This document shows, piece by piece, positions 23,465-38,076 of a stretch of 64,000 nt of DNA. Position 1 is the first letter of the stretch; each line of letters starts with the position of its first letter. The position numbers and the translations under genes are program-made. Origin of the DNA: Epiperipatus broadwayi (lineage: Eukaryota > Onychophora > Udeonychophora > Euonychophora > Peripatidae); the NCBI GenBank assembly GCA_028023455.1, contig JAQFVV010006220.1:10371916-10435915 (forward strand). The letters run 5' to 3'. The notes beneath the pieces are model-generated. The model searched no databases, was not told the DNA's origin, and saw only the letters and a list, made by a program, of their open reading frames with translations.

Positions 23465-24984
23465 ATAATAAATTGCTTGGTTTTATTATTTTGAAATTTG
23501 TAGGCAGTTTGCCTTGTTTACTTTGCTTGATTCATATTCATCCGAAATTAAGAATATATATATGTTTGCATTTTAATATAGGGATTTATAGATATTTATA
23601 TACTACAATCTATTTATATATATTTACTTACCTATCCATAATATATATATATACATATATATATATATCAAGAAGTAAGGGTACAATATATATAATTTCC
23701 ACTTAAAATACAGAAGATTTTCATTTTGTTTTGGATTCAGAGATATTTCTTCCCATAAATTATATTTTTGCTTTGACCTCCAGGTGAGATGTTATTTATT
23801 ATTTTGCTTTTAATGTGGTGTAGAATCAAATGTACAATGTATAGCATTAATTCTGTGATAGCCTCCATGTGTGAACATTTGTAATAAATTTAAATTGTCT
23901 TATTATTGATCGTTCTTTTAATACAAAGGTGAAATATATATACAGTATATATATCTACACATCTGAATTTAAAAGATATACGTAATAGAATCATACAAAT
24001 TATAGAATAATTATTAAACTTCAGAAATGATACAATATTATAATATAAAATTTTGTGTAATATTTAAAGCTACCAAGTATCAAATGCACTTCAGGTTAAC
24101 ATGAAAAAGAGCTCATTTCCATTCAAATGTGGGTGTATTTGAATTCTGTGGGATTTGATTGTATTATACTATGCTGTAAATAAACCCTGTTTTGTTTATT
24201 GTTAGATTTGCATTTTGTTTACTGTTTTTGGCTCTTCCAATTGATATTTACAAAGAATATCTGTTCTTCATAAACTAACAGTAATATAAATGTGTGAGTG
24301 ATGAATAGTTGTGGTAAGCATTTATACACAATATCCTCAGTTGTAAACACTTATATTTTAGGCTGTAGATCTAGTGGCACTTTCTGGTGATGAATATTAG
24401 TGTGTGTGCTGTCCATTACATAGTATATTTAATTTTTTTTTGCCCTAAAATGTCAGGCACCTGAGATATCAAAACAGCTAGCAGAATATATTATAAGTAT
24501 ATTTAGTTGACACAAGATAATCAGAAAAAACAGCAAAAGAAGATGGATATTGCAAGTGAAGTGACATTCTTGGAAATATGATGTGATGCTATGGAGAGAA
24601 ATTCATCACAATACATATAAACAGAGGGCTGCTTTCCTGGCCACATCGGAAAAAAATGAGTTGTTTTGAGCCACACATAAAATATGAGGTGTGACAAGTT
24701 ATTTCTCTGAATGGCCATGTGGTATCACCCATGAACTATTTGTATCAAGATCATATAAGTATTCATGTTTGAATATGTTTAAACTAACATGTATGTAAAT
24801 TTTAAGCTGATAGAGTTAATTGTTAGTTAACTATTGAGAAAATAATAAAATATTTGTGTATGCACTTTGGCATAAAAATGGGTGATTAAAATTTTGAGAA
24901 TGTATTAATATCAAATTTAATATCAAAATTAGCAAATTTATTACTGAAATTATATAACTATTGCATTTGGCATATGGTCAAGAT
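23465..24984. other. AT-rich DNA with short TA tracts, no gene recognised
   Basis: Interrupted (TA)n runs occur at about 23641-23669 and 23935-23953. The open frame at 23377-23706 continues out of the dispersed repeat into these runs and is not a credible gene. Confidence 0.5.
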
Positions 24985-25475
24985 ACAAAAAAAAATCTGA
25001 GTGTACATGACAAGGCATAATAAGAGGTTCAAAAATGGGTGAAAAGGTATGATCAATGAATCCACAAGTGCATTGTCAAAAACTAACGATAGATGGATAG
25101 TTTACTAAGAATTTGTTGAATAGGGACAAATAGTCAACCAACAAGCTTACAAACCTAACAAGTGGATCATTTATTATGACAATGCACTACGTCATAATGT
25201 GTTCATTGTGAGAGAAGTTTTGGCCAAAAAAAGCAATTACCTAATTAGACCATTCTGCCTATCCATCTGACTTAGCTAACTATGATTTTTTGTTATTTCC
25301 AAAATTAAAAGTTGCACAGAAAGGAAGAATATTTACTGGTATAACTGATATAACTGATATTCAACAGAATGTGACACAGATAGTTAAGTATATTCCAGAA
25401 AATGATTTCCAAGCCTGATTTCAGAAATGAGAATGCTGTTTAAGTCAGTGAATAAATGATTAAAGAGAGTACTTT
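24985..25475 (+). pseudogene. Mariner-family transposase relic (C-terminal half)
   Basis: Translating across frames gives a mariner-like order: a Trp-Ile-Ile-Tyr-Tyr-Asp-Asn-Ala block at about 25163-25186 (the second catalytic Asp, as in the HHDNA motif), then VREVLAKKS, then YPSDLANYDFLLFPKLK at about 25260-25315 (third catalytic Asp and the diagnostic FP(K)LK), then DIQQNVTQIV and IPENDFQA, and finally YFES near 25480. Several stops, frameshifts and a deletion between VNQQAY and KPNKW make it non-functional. Mariner transposase normally has about 340 residues; only the C-terminal half is legible. Terminal inverted repeats were not identified. Confidence 0.75.
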
Positions 25476-25580
25476 GAAAGTGAGAGTAGATACTAGTGTA
25501 CACTTCCACATACATATTTTTTAAAGATGTATTCCAGGAACATATAGTTAAAATATTTAAGTATTTTAAACTTCATTAAT

Positions 25581-27310
25581 TCATGGATTTTTTATTATAA
25601 AAGTAAAAGACAAGATTGCAGCATAAAATTTGTGAGGTGTTTGACATTGTTTTTGAAACCCTAAAGCTTTAATATTTGATTTGATAGAAGTATTTGAAAT
25701 TCTCAGTGAATTCTCAAGGTACTCATCAAATATTTTGGTTTTATTTTTATTTTTAATGTGCTTTATTCCTGAAAATAGCTGTTCACAAATGTAGGTGCTT
25801 CCAAATAGTGATGACATGAATTAGGTAAGATTGTGAAGCAAGGAATATTTTTCTCTGGGGAAGATATATCTTATAGAAGATCAGTAAAAAGACATGATCA
25901 AATTTTTCTTTGAGTTGAATGTCAAAATAGCTCTACGCATTTCATTTAAAAACTGGCAGGTAATATGTTTATGTCAACTGAAAATGGAGTCACAAATATG
26001 CCAATTGATGCTTTTTTTGGAAATCTTGAACCTGTTGTTAAATTCCTGTATGCTGCATATGTTTTGTTATTCATGTTTAGCCACCATTTTGAAATGTATA
26101 AAATTGTTTGCCTTAATTTGAGATTGCCAAAGTTTCAGTTTCATTTTGAGTACTGTTATAGTTTGAAACATTGTATTCATCAATTAGTTTTCATTTTGAA
26201 TATGTATGTTTAACTCATTAAATGAGTGGTCAAGTCTACTAAAAATTCCAAATCTGTGAGTCAGCTTTCAACATCAAGTTCTGTCACAAATGTTGTTTTT
26301 AATTTCGTAAACAATTTGATTTCATTTTGCAAATCATAAAAATCTTTTCAACATTTTACCTTGACTTAACCATATTACTTCCAAAATGTAAATGAATATC
26401 CCCATAGTCAGAGTACATACATTTAAGGAATTTCTGGAATTGATGATGATTCAAGCATTTGGTCCCTATAAAATTTATGGTCTTGATGACAATCCGCATG
26501 ATGTTATCCATCTTTAAAGCTTTTGTGCATACATTTTCTCAATGTACTACACAGTGATATTTCATCATGTATAAATTTTAGAAGGCAATTGCATCCATCA
26601 TCTTCTATTAATTTTACAAGTTCATCTCTTTTATCTATCATTGCTGGAGTACCATTAGTAGTGGTATGTTCACAATGGGCAAAGAAAATCACTTTTATAT
26701 AAATCTTTTGATTTAGCTGTGTCTTTTAATGGTACTAAAGAAGCCATTTCTTTAGTGATATTATAATCATCATCAATACATCTAATAAAAATTGACAATT
26801 GAGATGTATAAGTACTTTTGCCTATTACCAAAACATAAAATTTAAAATTAACAGCTCTACTCTCCAACCCTTTTTTGATAGATTTTCCTATTTCATCAAT
26901 TCATCTGGCTATAGTCTGGTGAGACAACTATTTAGAAAAATGCCCTTTTATATCTGGCAAATTTATATCTTCTACACTTTTTATACATTGCTTAATAAAC
27001 TCACCATCAGCATAAGGTTTTGATTTTTTTTTGCTATCAGGTTTACAACTATATAACTAGCTTTTACAATAGAATCCATTTGAGTTGCTATTTTTTTAAA
27101 AAAAACTTTGTTGAGATAATAAACTTTTTTTCAGTTCTGCTATTTTATCTTTATGACCCATTCTTTGATATGCACTAAATTTCACATCATATTTTTGCAT
27201 GTAATGTTTTTTCAAATTGTAGTCTTTGAAAACTGACACAAAATTTCTGCAAATTAAGTAGATTGCCTTAGTATTTGCCTCACCAAAAATTAAATATCTG
27301 TCCACTTTTT
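25581..27310 (-). pseudogene. hAT transposase relic of the GTF2IRD2/ZBED5-like type
   Basis: Pieces on the minus strand follow the order of a hAT transposase. 27305-27096 has YLIFGEANTKAIYLICRNFV and then KKHYMQKYD, like the N-terminal zinc-binding region of GTF2IRD2/ZBED5-like proteins. 26867-26670 has a QLSIFIRCIDDDYN stretch from the catalytic domain. 26692-26504 has a TNGTPAMI and LCSTLRKCM segment. 25817-25581 has SSLFGSTYICEQLFSGIKH, the C-terminal dimerisation region. Stops and frameshifts separate them, so no active protein is made. The pieces span about 1.7 kb. Terminal inverted repeats and an 8-bp duplication were not found. Recognition rests on family-typical motifs, not on an alignment. 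Confidence 0.7.
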
Positions 27311-28486
27311 GTTGAACAACCTTCTTTCTATAATTTTTCTTTTTTTGGGTTTGGTTTTCTTTTGAGATACTATGTAAGCCATGCTGGATTTAAAACAAAA
27401 TGATTGAAAATTAGAAAGCAAGGTTTAATAATTAAATAAAAATACTTACATGTCTTCTAAATAACAAAAACACCTGTCATTTACAAAGGTAGGTAGGAAG
27501 CAATATTATCAATAATCACTGCATTTTATTTACCAAATTTCCACAAACACCTGCCATGTCTGCACCTTTCTTCAATGTTTTGAGGTCTTGTGGGTACCTA
27601 AAATGAAAAATGATTGACAATCAAAAATACACACCTTTTACAACCAAGACATTTGTGATGCTGTATTCAAAAAGATGGGGAGGGTGGGAATTTTGTTAGG
27701 CAGGAATCATTTGGCATGCTATGTTCAAGATCATATCTGAAGTTGTCAGACATTTAAAATTGATTCACTCACTATTTTTGCTGATTTCATAGTGTCAACT
27801 CATTGTTTACAATTGCACACTGAAAGCCATAGCAGTGTACCTATGTCTTACATAGAAGTACATATTATTGCATGGTAAAAATAGGAAATAAGAGTGCTAG
27901 GACACCACTTATTATGTTGAGAAGTAATTACTCACATGAGCGACAATTTTGAATAAATGCAATTATTTGAGAATAATTTTACGAATCTCTCATTACTAAA
28001 AAACATGCTAAATTCAAAAAATTATCACTTATAAATTGATTGTATCTTAAAAATGTATTTGTAGTATTATTAATGGTATTTTTAGTTACAATCTCATAAA
28101 GTTTGTAAGTTTATAATTTTTTGTTGGGTCATATTCATAGCTGTCCTGGGCCACATGTTGGATAAGCTGGGTATAAAAGATTTAATAGATTTAAAAAGAG
28201 TAAAGTTTGTCGTAAACATATATAAAGTAGAAGCAAGAAGACAGAGAAGTTTTGAAAGGAGATAATAATCAAAGAAATAAAACAGTAGCCATAAGCATTT
28301 TGCAGATTTAACAGCATGTCTCTGCATGCTTTTCCAGCCTTACTTCTACAAAAAACTCATACCCTCCTTTACAACCTAGGAATTAAATATGGGTATAATC
28401 ACATAATTGAATTAATACAGTCATCTGACCCCCCCCCCCAAAGAAAAGTAGCTGGCTATATAAAGTAGCACAAAACATTCAACATT
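27311..28486. other. AT-rich DNA, no gene recognised
   Basis: Nothing identifiable apart from a run of C residues at about 28430-28439. Minus-strand frames around 28094-28327 have no recognisable domain. Confidence 0.45.
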
Positions 28487-28807
28487 ATGCCAGATGTCAT
28501 TGCCAACAAAATAAATATTTGGAGTGCTCAGAAATTAATGAATCTGGATCAAAATTTACAAAATACAAAATCAGGCTCAACCAATTATAAAATAACAATG
28601 TTGTTCAAGTATTGGGCGCTAGAACCCAAATATTTGGACTTTATCATTAAAATAAACCTGGATGTCATGCCTACATTGTGGTTCCTGTACTTTAAATGGC
28701 ATATCATAAAAGTTGACCCAGTATGCCCAAACTGCAGAAGAGAAGACGAGACATACTATCATATCATATTAATTTTAGCTAACTATAAAAATATTAATCT
28801 TAGTTAA
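28487..28807 (+). pseudogene. Possible LINE C-terminal fragment with a CCHC-like knuckle
   Basis: The 106-residue frame contains INLDVMPTLWFLYFKWHI and then VDPVCPNCRREDETYYHIIL. The pattern Cys-x2-Cys-x8-His is like the zinc knuckle after the reverse transcriptase in many non-LTR retrotransposons, where the next position would be Cys; here it is lost (ILANY). The neighbouring LINE fragment is on the other strand, so this is a separate insertion or rearranged piece. It could also be a fragment of an unrelated zinc-binding protein. Confidence 0.45.
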
Positions 28808-28849
28808 TTATAAATTAGCCAAAATTAATATCATTTTTATAAACTAAGC

Positions 28850-29465
28850 TGAAATCATCATCATCAACCCACTACAGGATGAAGGTCTCTCCAAGTTCAA
28901 TCAATCTTCTCTGATCTTTAGCTACTCTTCTCCACATCATCCCTGCACCTTTCTTATTTCATCCATCCATCTCATATGTGGTCTCTTTCTGGGTCTTTTA
29001 CAATCTCTTGGAATCCAGTTTAAGATTTCAATTGCCCATCTATTGTCATCTCTTCTAGCAATATGCCCAGCCCAACTCCACTTGTCTTTTAATTTTTACA
29101 ATGAAGTCAGTAACACCTGTTTGTTCTCTTACCCATATATTGCATTTTCAATCTCTTCTTGTTACTCTCAACATGCATCTCTCCATACTTTTTTGAATGG
29201 TCTGAAGTCTCTGTATTGCTTCTTTTGTTAAGTGTCCAAATCTCAGATCCATAATTAAGAACTGGTAAAACATATTTACCTTTCCAAACACGTAGGCATA
29301 TTTTCTTTTAGTATCAAGTTATTTCTACCAAAAGCACTCCAACCAAGTTTAATTCTATGATTAATTTCATCCATTATATTTCCATCTGTATTAATAATCT
29401 GACCAAGGTATTTGTAAATTTTAACTTCTTCTAACTCATCATAATCTATCTTTATTTTTTATATT
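28850..29465 (-). pseudogene. RTE-like LINE 3' fragment with GAT-repeat tail
   Basis: The minus strand reads, with frameshifts, EEVKIYKYLGQIIN, then EINHRIKLGWSAFGR, YVLPVLNYGSEIWTL, WAGHIARRDDNRWA, RPRKRPHMRWMDEI and the final LIELGE. This is the thumb and C-terminal tail shared by RTE/BovB-like non-LTR retrotransposons in animals. The catalytic domain is absent, so the copy is 5'-truncated at about 29465. It ends in a short GATGATGATGAT tail (plus-strand ATCATCATCATC near 28857-28868), as expected for RTE 3' ends. Stops and frameshifts mark it as dead. Confidence 0.75.
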
Positions 29466-30839
29466 TTGAGAAAATCCATATATATATAAATTATTTGATT
29501 TATAATTTAAAATGAGTAAATTTATTTTTTTACTTTTTTTAAAAAAAATGCTGTTATTTTCTTTTTAGTTTTTAGTCAGTGATAATCTAAAAAAAATACC
29601 TTGTTGATTTTAAAAACATATAGATTAATTTACTTGTGGGGGGAACCTGGTATCATCGATCTGTCGGTGCATGACCATGAATTCTAGAAAATTATTTATA
29701 GTAGCTTGTTCAATGCTAGTACAAAAACGAAAATTTTTTATATATTTATTTCACTAATGGAGAGATCTAGGAATGCCCAAATTTGATTTTGCAAGGTTAG
29801 AGAAATTGCACTGCAGATGACCAACTCAGCCTGGAAAATAATGGTAATATTTTTTGGCACAAATCTATTTAAAAAACCTATAATATTTAATTATAAATTC
29901 TCAATTACTTAAAATTCTATTTTCTATTCTGATTATTTAATTTCTAAACATTTTCTAAATTATTTGTTGAGCTATTATCCTATATGTATCCTGAGTATTC
30001 AATAATTTTGTTATAAACTAGTAATAGGATAACATGTTGATCTAATTTAAACAATTCTTTATGTACTGCAAAGCTAATGATGCTATTAATAATATTCTGT
30101 AATAATAAATGGTATTTTGTAATAAAATTCAGGGCAAAGGCTGTAATAATTATAGGTCAATACGGACATTAAATGCATATTTAAAAAGGTACTCATTGCA
30201 ATTACATACTATCTCTACATAGCTTGAACTGCAATCCCCACCGAATATATACAATGAATTTAGGACTGCATTATCAGCCAATTTCTGTTTTTGTATTTTA
30301 TAGCTACTTTTATTTTTTTAATAGCTAAGAGCACATTGTTATCTATATTTAACTACTTAATATGTATTAGTCTGTTATTAAGGTTTGAATTATTATTATA
30401 TTTGTTAGTTAAATAAAATTTAATATATTTTTGAAAAGTACTTGGTCAGTAGAATTTTTTTAAACCACCATTAATTTATTTAACGGCTATGTTAATTTTT
30501 TTTGAGATTTAGTATGTTTTTGTTTAATTTCATAGGCTTTTATTATAGGTTTTTTTTCCTTTTATTTTATAGGCTTTTGAAAATAGTATTTAGATTTTTT
30601 TGTTTTTGTAATTTGCATTTTACTTATTTTTGATCGAATTCTTCGTGTGGAGGAAGAGGGTTGTGTTTTATATATTAGACCAATTTCTGTAATTTGAATT
30701 TTATAGTGTTTTATTCAACTTCTTTTTTATTTGTATTTTAGAAGGATTTGTTCAATTTTTAATTTTTCAATTTGTTTGCCTTAGGTGTTAAAACTTTTGT
30801 AGGGGAGTTTGAAGATTTGTTTTATATGTTGCCCTAGGC
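29466..30839. other. AT-rich DNA, no gene recognised
   Basis: A short GC-richer stretch at about 29636-29680 stands out but matches nothing I know. From about 30560 the sequence becomes T-rich and grades into the following minisatellite. Confidence 0.45.
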
Positions 30840-31330
30840 AATTTAATTATCCATTTCTGGCCTCAGGCATTTTAATTTCCCATCGATTTAAATGGTTTCT
30901 AGCATTTTAATTTTTCATTGATTTCAGTGATTTTAGCATTTTAATTTTCCATTAATTTCAGTCATTTTTGGATAGAAATTTATTTATGCGACTTCCTCAT
31001 GCAAGCAAGGGGGGTGTATTTTATGTATTTCACTGATTTTTGTTTCTGTAATTTGTATTTTATTTATTTTGAGCCATTTTAATTTACCACTGAGGGGGGT
31101 ATTTTATGTATTTTACCAATTTTTAAAATTTGTATTTTACTTATTTTTGAGCAATTTCAATCTATCACTTTGGGGTGTTTGTATTTTATATATTTTTACT
31201 GATTTTGTGTGTGTATTTTTTTAAAATTTACAGATTACTTCAATTGATTTTTTACTTACTTTTGATGTCTTGCATTAGGCATTTTAGTTTTAATTTTCCA
31301 TCAATTTCCGCCATTTTTAGATAGAAATTT
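30840..31330 (-). repeat. Minisatellite-like array with two nested periods
   Basis: GCATTTTAATTT-like words followed by a CATTGATTTCAGTGATTTT-like segment recur about every 31-36 bp between 30860 and 30970. From about 31005 a longer unit (GGGGTGTATTTTATGTATTT, then ACTGATTTT, then ATTTGTATTTTACTTATTTT and GAGC) recurs at roughly 70-100-bp spacing to about 31230. The short unit reappears at about 31280-31325. The array abuts the dispersed repeat at 31310-31395 and may be internal to the same element. Confidence 0.6.
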
Positions 31331-31395
31331 ATCACTTGCAGGTTTGTTGGTGGTACTACAGCATCACCTAGTGGCCACAATACACACAACTGAAA
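31310..31395 (-). repeat. Dispersed repeat, minus copy (partner 9357-9440)
   Basis: The reverse complement matches 9357-9440 through TGTGGCC, GATGATGCTG-like, TACCA and CTGCAAGTGA. Here the repeat continues into the minisatellite, which the 9.4-kb copy lacks, so the array may have been gained or lost in one copy. Confidence 0.6.
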
Positions 31396-34127
<2,732 letters not shown>

Positions 34128-34151
34128 GTTTTTATGGTTGTATCTGTAGAT

Positions 34152-34255
34152 AATTAATAGTTTTGGGGCTGAATCCACCATTGCGGATGCTAGTCCATCG
34201 AAATATCGGTATGTAATGGAAAATAATCCACGGTTCAGCCCCAAAACTATTAATT
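34152..34255. mobile_element. Small palindromic element enclosed by TA tracts
   Basis: AATTAATAGTTTTGGGGCTG starting at 34152 is the exact reverse complement of the right end ending at 34255 (22 bp perfect). The interior is GC-richer and includes CCATT/AATGG. TA tracts on both sides suggest insertion into a TA microsatellite. No coding capacity. Confidence 0.6.
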
Positions 34256-34735
34256 TATATATATATATATATATATTGTAACCTAATTATAATGGAGTTC
34301 AATAAGGTCATTGTAACATATTAAAGATGATCAGACGATCCAAATGTATTAAATAATGAGGAAACGATTCAATATATAAATATTTAGCTTAATAAACGAA
34401 AAGCATTGTAGCTTAAATTAAATTATGAGAAGAATACCTGAGTAGTGGCTATTAAACAAAAAGATCAGACTGAGTTATCAATCATATTAAGGTCATTGGA
34501 TTAAATGAAACATACTTCTATAATTAGATTCCTCAAAATATCACAATATCAATAATTATAAACAAATTATTAATAACAACTATTATAACTCAGGTATATG
34601 GAAATCACGTGAGGTGAGTACACTAGTAACTCAATAAAATATCTTCTCAGGTATACAGACAGTAGATTTTATCCACTTTCATTTTTTGGTTTGATGTTAA
34701 GTGCATATCCAAACAAATACCAAGTGAATATGGTC
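34256..34735. other. AT-rich DNA, nothing recognised
   Basis: Apart from the short TA tract at its start, nothing identifiable. Confidence 0.45.
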
Positions 34736-34830
34736 TAGCAGGGTGCCACTAGATTATTTGAATCTAGACACAGTTATATCTAATAACCTTTCACATGTAC
34801 CGGGTTTGAATCCCTTTTGGTACCTTATTT
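34736..34830 (+). repeat. Possible tRNA-derived SINE head (A and B boxes)
   Basis: TAGCAGGGTGCC at 34736-34747 resembles an RNA polymerase III A box (TRGCNNRGYNGG), and GGGTTTGAATCCC at 34802-34814 is a close B box. The spacing is longer than in a plain tRNA but within the range for one with an insert. GTACC/GGTAC words flank the B box. A full cloverleaf does not form, so this is not a functional tRNA gene. A SINE or tRNA-like relic is the most I can support. Confidence 0.4.
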
Positions 34831-37710
34831 CTTACAAAATATATGATTTTGATTTTTAGAGCCATACCATTGTATGCACTAATATCTAAGTAAACATAAA
34901 ACATCTTTAAACTAAAGTGGAATTCATTAGACACAAATCATTTATCAGATCTTAGCATAACGAATGTGTTTCAATATTTTTTTATAAGTTTTACTAGCTC
35001 AGATTACTATTAATTTAGGATGGCAATTCACTCATCCTTGCATGAAATAGATGATGGGATGGTGGTTATAATAATACTAAGAAATCACTAAATACTATGA
35101 AATCAATATTTATTTATGGCCTTTAAACATTTAAACAGCTCATTAATTAAAACGTGATGATGATGATGATGATAATGATAACGATAATGACAATGGTTTC
35201 AACCACAGCTTTAGGACTAAGCTTAATCATAAAACCTAACTGTTATAAAGAAATTCATGATTATTGTTAATCTTAGCATATTTAATCATATCTTAAACAA
35301 CTAATATTCCACCATTGAGGATGAATGATCACACTTACTAAAGACTACTCTTAATGAAATATATACGCCTCATTTAATAACATAAACTAATATTTATTAC
35401 TGCATTTCTAACATATACATAAAAATTTCTATATTTACATGAAAATTTATATTAACATTAACAACAATAATCATAATCGACTGTTTTAAAATCATAACAT
35501 TAAATTTTAAATTCCTCCCCCTTTCCCGTAAATGTATTTCAAAAGTATATTGTATCCACAAGAAAAGTATTTCATATAAAAAAAATATTCATTCAATGGC
35601 ACACATACCTTATAATCTAACAGGTAAGCAGAATGTTAAAAAAAAATGTTAGTAGAATTGAAAGAGCAAGTTTTACCGAACAAGTTTTAAATCATTTTCT
35701 CCCCCTCCCTTCTACCTCTGAAATGCTATACTTTCTTAAAACAAAATAATTTAATATTTCAACACTGCTTATTACATCACATTTGCACACAATTATACAC
35801 ATATAAAAATATTATTATGTATGTGCGTGTTTTATCTCATAATAATAGCATATTATTTAAAACCAAAATAATAATACAAAAAAATTATTTTACACATTAA
35901 TATTTCATAACTGTAAATTAATAAACAAATAATTTTGATGCATTCAAGATCATTTATGAAGCTCAAAGTTATTATTAGTAAGACATTCTTGTTTTTAATT
36001 GATCTGAATAGTCTTTAAAAGTTCTTTAAATAAAATATACCACTTTATTGCTAAAATGTTTATTAAGACTCTGATATCATAACGAAAATAGATATAAAAG
36101 GTCATATTACCGATCTTTTGTTTGTGGCGAATTTCCAAGGGCTCAAACTTGTCTTGTATAATGTTTATATTTCTGCAGCTACCATTTCCGTTTTACATTG
36201 GAACAATCTCTTTCTTAAGGTGTATAACTATTTGATGATGATGATTCAAATACGGTTATTTGCTTTAGTGGACAATTTAGAAATTCTTATACTGACTTTA
36301 AATTTTTCCGTTCAGCATGATTCTCATCATGGATGAAATACAGCAGTTGTTTTCATATTGTAATTTTTCTGGGGTTCAAACTCAGTTACTGGAACAATTA
36401 ATTGGACTTTATGATTAATATTTATCAGTATATTAATTCATCTCCTTTGAATGCAGGTGAATGTTTTCTTCTTTCTATTTAAAAACATCTTATTTCTCTG
36501 GTCAGTTGAAAGGTGTAGAATACTATTTTTCAGACAAGACATCTTTTCTTTCCTATATGATCTGCAGCTCATGATGGTCAGGTCTGGATGGGACACATAT
36601 ATAATTTTTCTACCCCATCATTTCTTATATTTTCAACATTCAAAACTTCATAAAAAAAATGATTTAAAAAAAATTTATCTAGCAGAACTAAAAATGTTTG
36701 TCTGCTTTAGTTTCAATAATTTTTAAAAAGTCTCTATCACAAATATATTATAATAACAATAATCTAATCTAATAATTCAAGTGATTTTCTAGACTGCTTT
36801 TATATCCAATTTTTGAGTCAACTCACCCAATTAGAGTGATAGTGTGAATTGCTATTTTTGACCAACTCAAAAAATCACACACCTGGTTTTCAGACACTTT
36901 TGTCTAAAAAAAAATAGACTTAATTCTTTTTCACATATACCTGTAATATCTAAAATTGGAGTTTCTTTCCTTTAATCTTAAGATGAGACAATTTCAAAAT
37001 TAGAGTTCCCACCAAGCTTAAGCTCCCAAAATGACAAACAATCATTTACAAAAACAAAATTGCTACAAAAATAGATATCTGATTCAACAGATTTTTTTTT
37101 CTTTAACATAAAATTGCAAAAAAAATAATTTGACAGATTTAACCCTTCTTCCTTTCAATATATAATAAATGTAAATTTCTGCATGTAATGTACACACATA
37201 CCTGATCATTTCAAATCATTCATAAACCAACATTAAATAATATAATTGCTAGCTTAGTAATTATAACCCTAATATTTAAAATTAAATTCTTAGCTTTTAA
37301 ATCCCAATTACAATTATAGAAAAGCAAAATATAACAGAATAAGATATTAGAACTCATCAAGCATAGGTTAGTTTTTAAAGAAAGTTAAAATGTTTAATAT
37401 TTGAACTATAAAACAATTAAATAGCTTACACATACATTGCCTATATGTGTAACTTTGCTTTTTAACAGAAAAATTAAATATTGAATAGTTTAAATGTGTG
37501 TATTACCTTTCTATCAACACACAAACAATTAAAGAATATAATTGTTGACCCACTCTCTTTCTGTCTAAAGCTTTTAAAACTGGATCTTGTAGGGTTTAAA
37601 CTTGGATGCTCTACAACTTCCTTTTATATAAAAATGTGATAATGATTTTGTTTTACATTTTCCTACATGCACATTACTATAAATTTAGCTAGTGACTAAA
37701 TTGTAATGGC

Positions 37711-37713
<3 letters not shown>
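34831..37713. other. Long AT-rich stretch without a recognisable gene
   Basis: A GAT-rich simple run lies at about 35156-35195. Frames at 36118-36336 and 36451-36726 (72 and 91 codons) are hydrophobic and AT-driven with no domain; I do not call them genes. Confidence 0.5.

Positions 37714-37755
<42 letters not shown>
37714..37755. repeat. (TA)n microsatellite, 42 bp
   Basis: Uninterrupted alternating TA. Confidence 0.95.
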
Positions 37756-37758
<3 letters not shown>

Positions 37759-37907
37759 ATGACTAACTATGCATTAATTACAATTTCTGAATGTTATCTT
37801 TAATTTCATGCTGGTAGCATTTCAATTAGTTAATATATATGTTTAAATCCTTGAGTTTAATGTTTCTCCCTGCCTTATGCTGGCTGCAAATGATAAAAAT
37901 ATGTGTT

Positions 37908-38076
37908 ACCTCAAGCATGGTCATTCATAGGGTCTTGAGTTTTTGAGTTCTGGAAAACAAGTTGAAGTGTGGTTAGATTTGGGACTTCACACTCCTGATC
38001 TGGTCAGTTTTAGTTTCTTTGCCTGGATTCTAGATTCTATTACACAAATGTACAAAACTTGACTGTTACAATATAT
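37908..38076 (+). repeat. Dispersed repeat, copy 2 (partner 23317-23464)
   Basis: Colinear with 23317-23464: ACCTCA, TCATTCATAGGGT, GAAGTGTGGTTAGA-like, and the end ATGTACAAA ... GTTACAATAT. The copies differ by several substitutions and small indels, indicating old insertions of one family. Confidence 0.5.
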
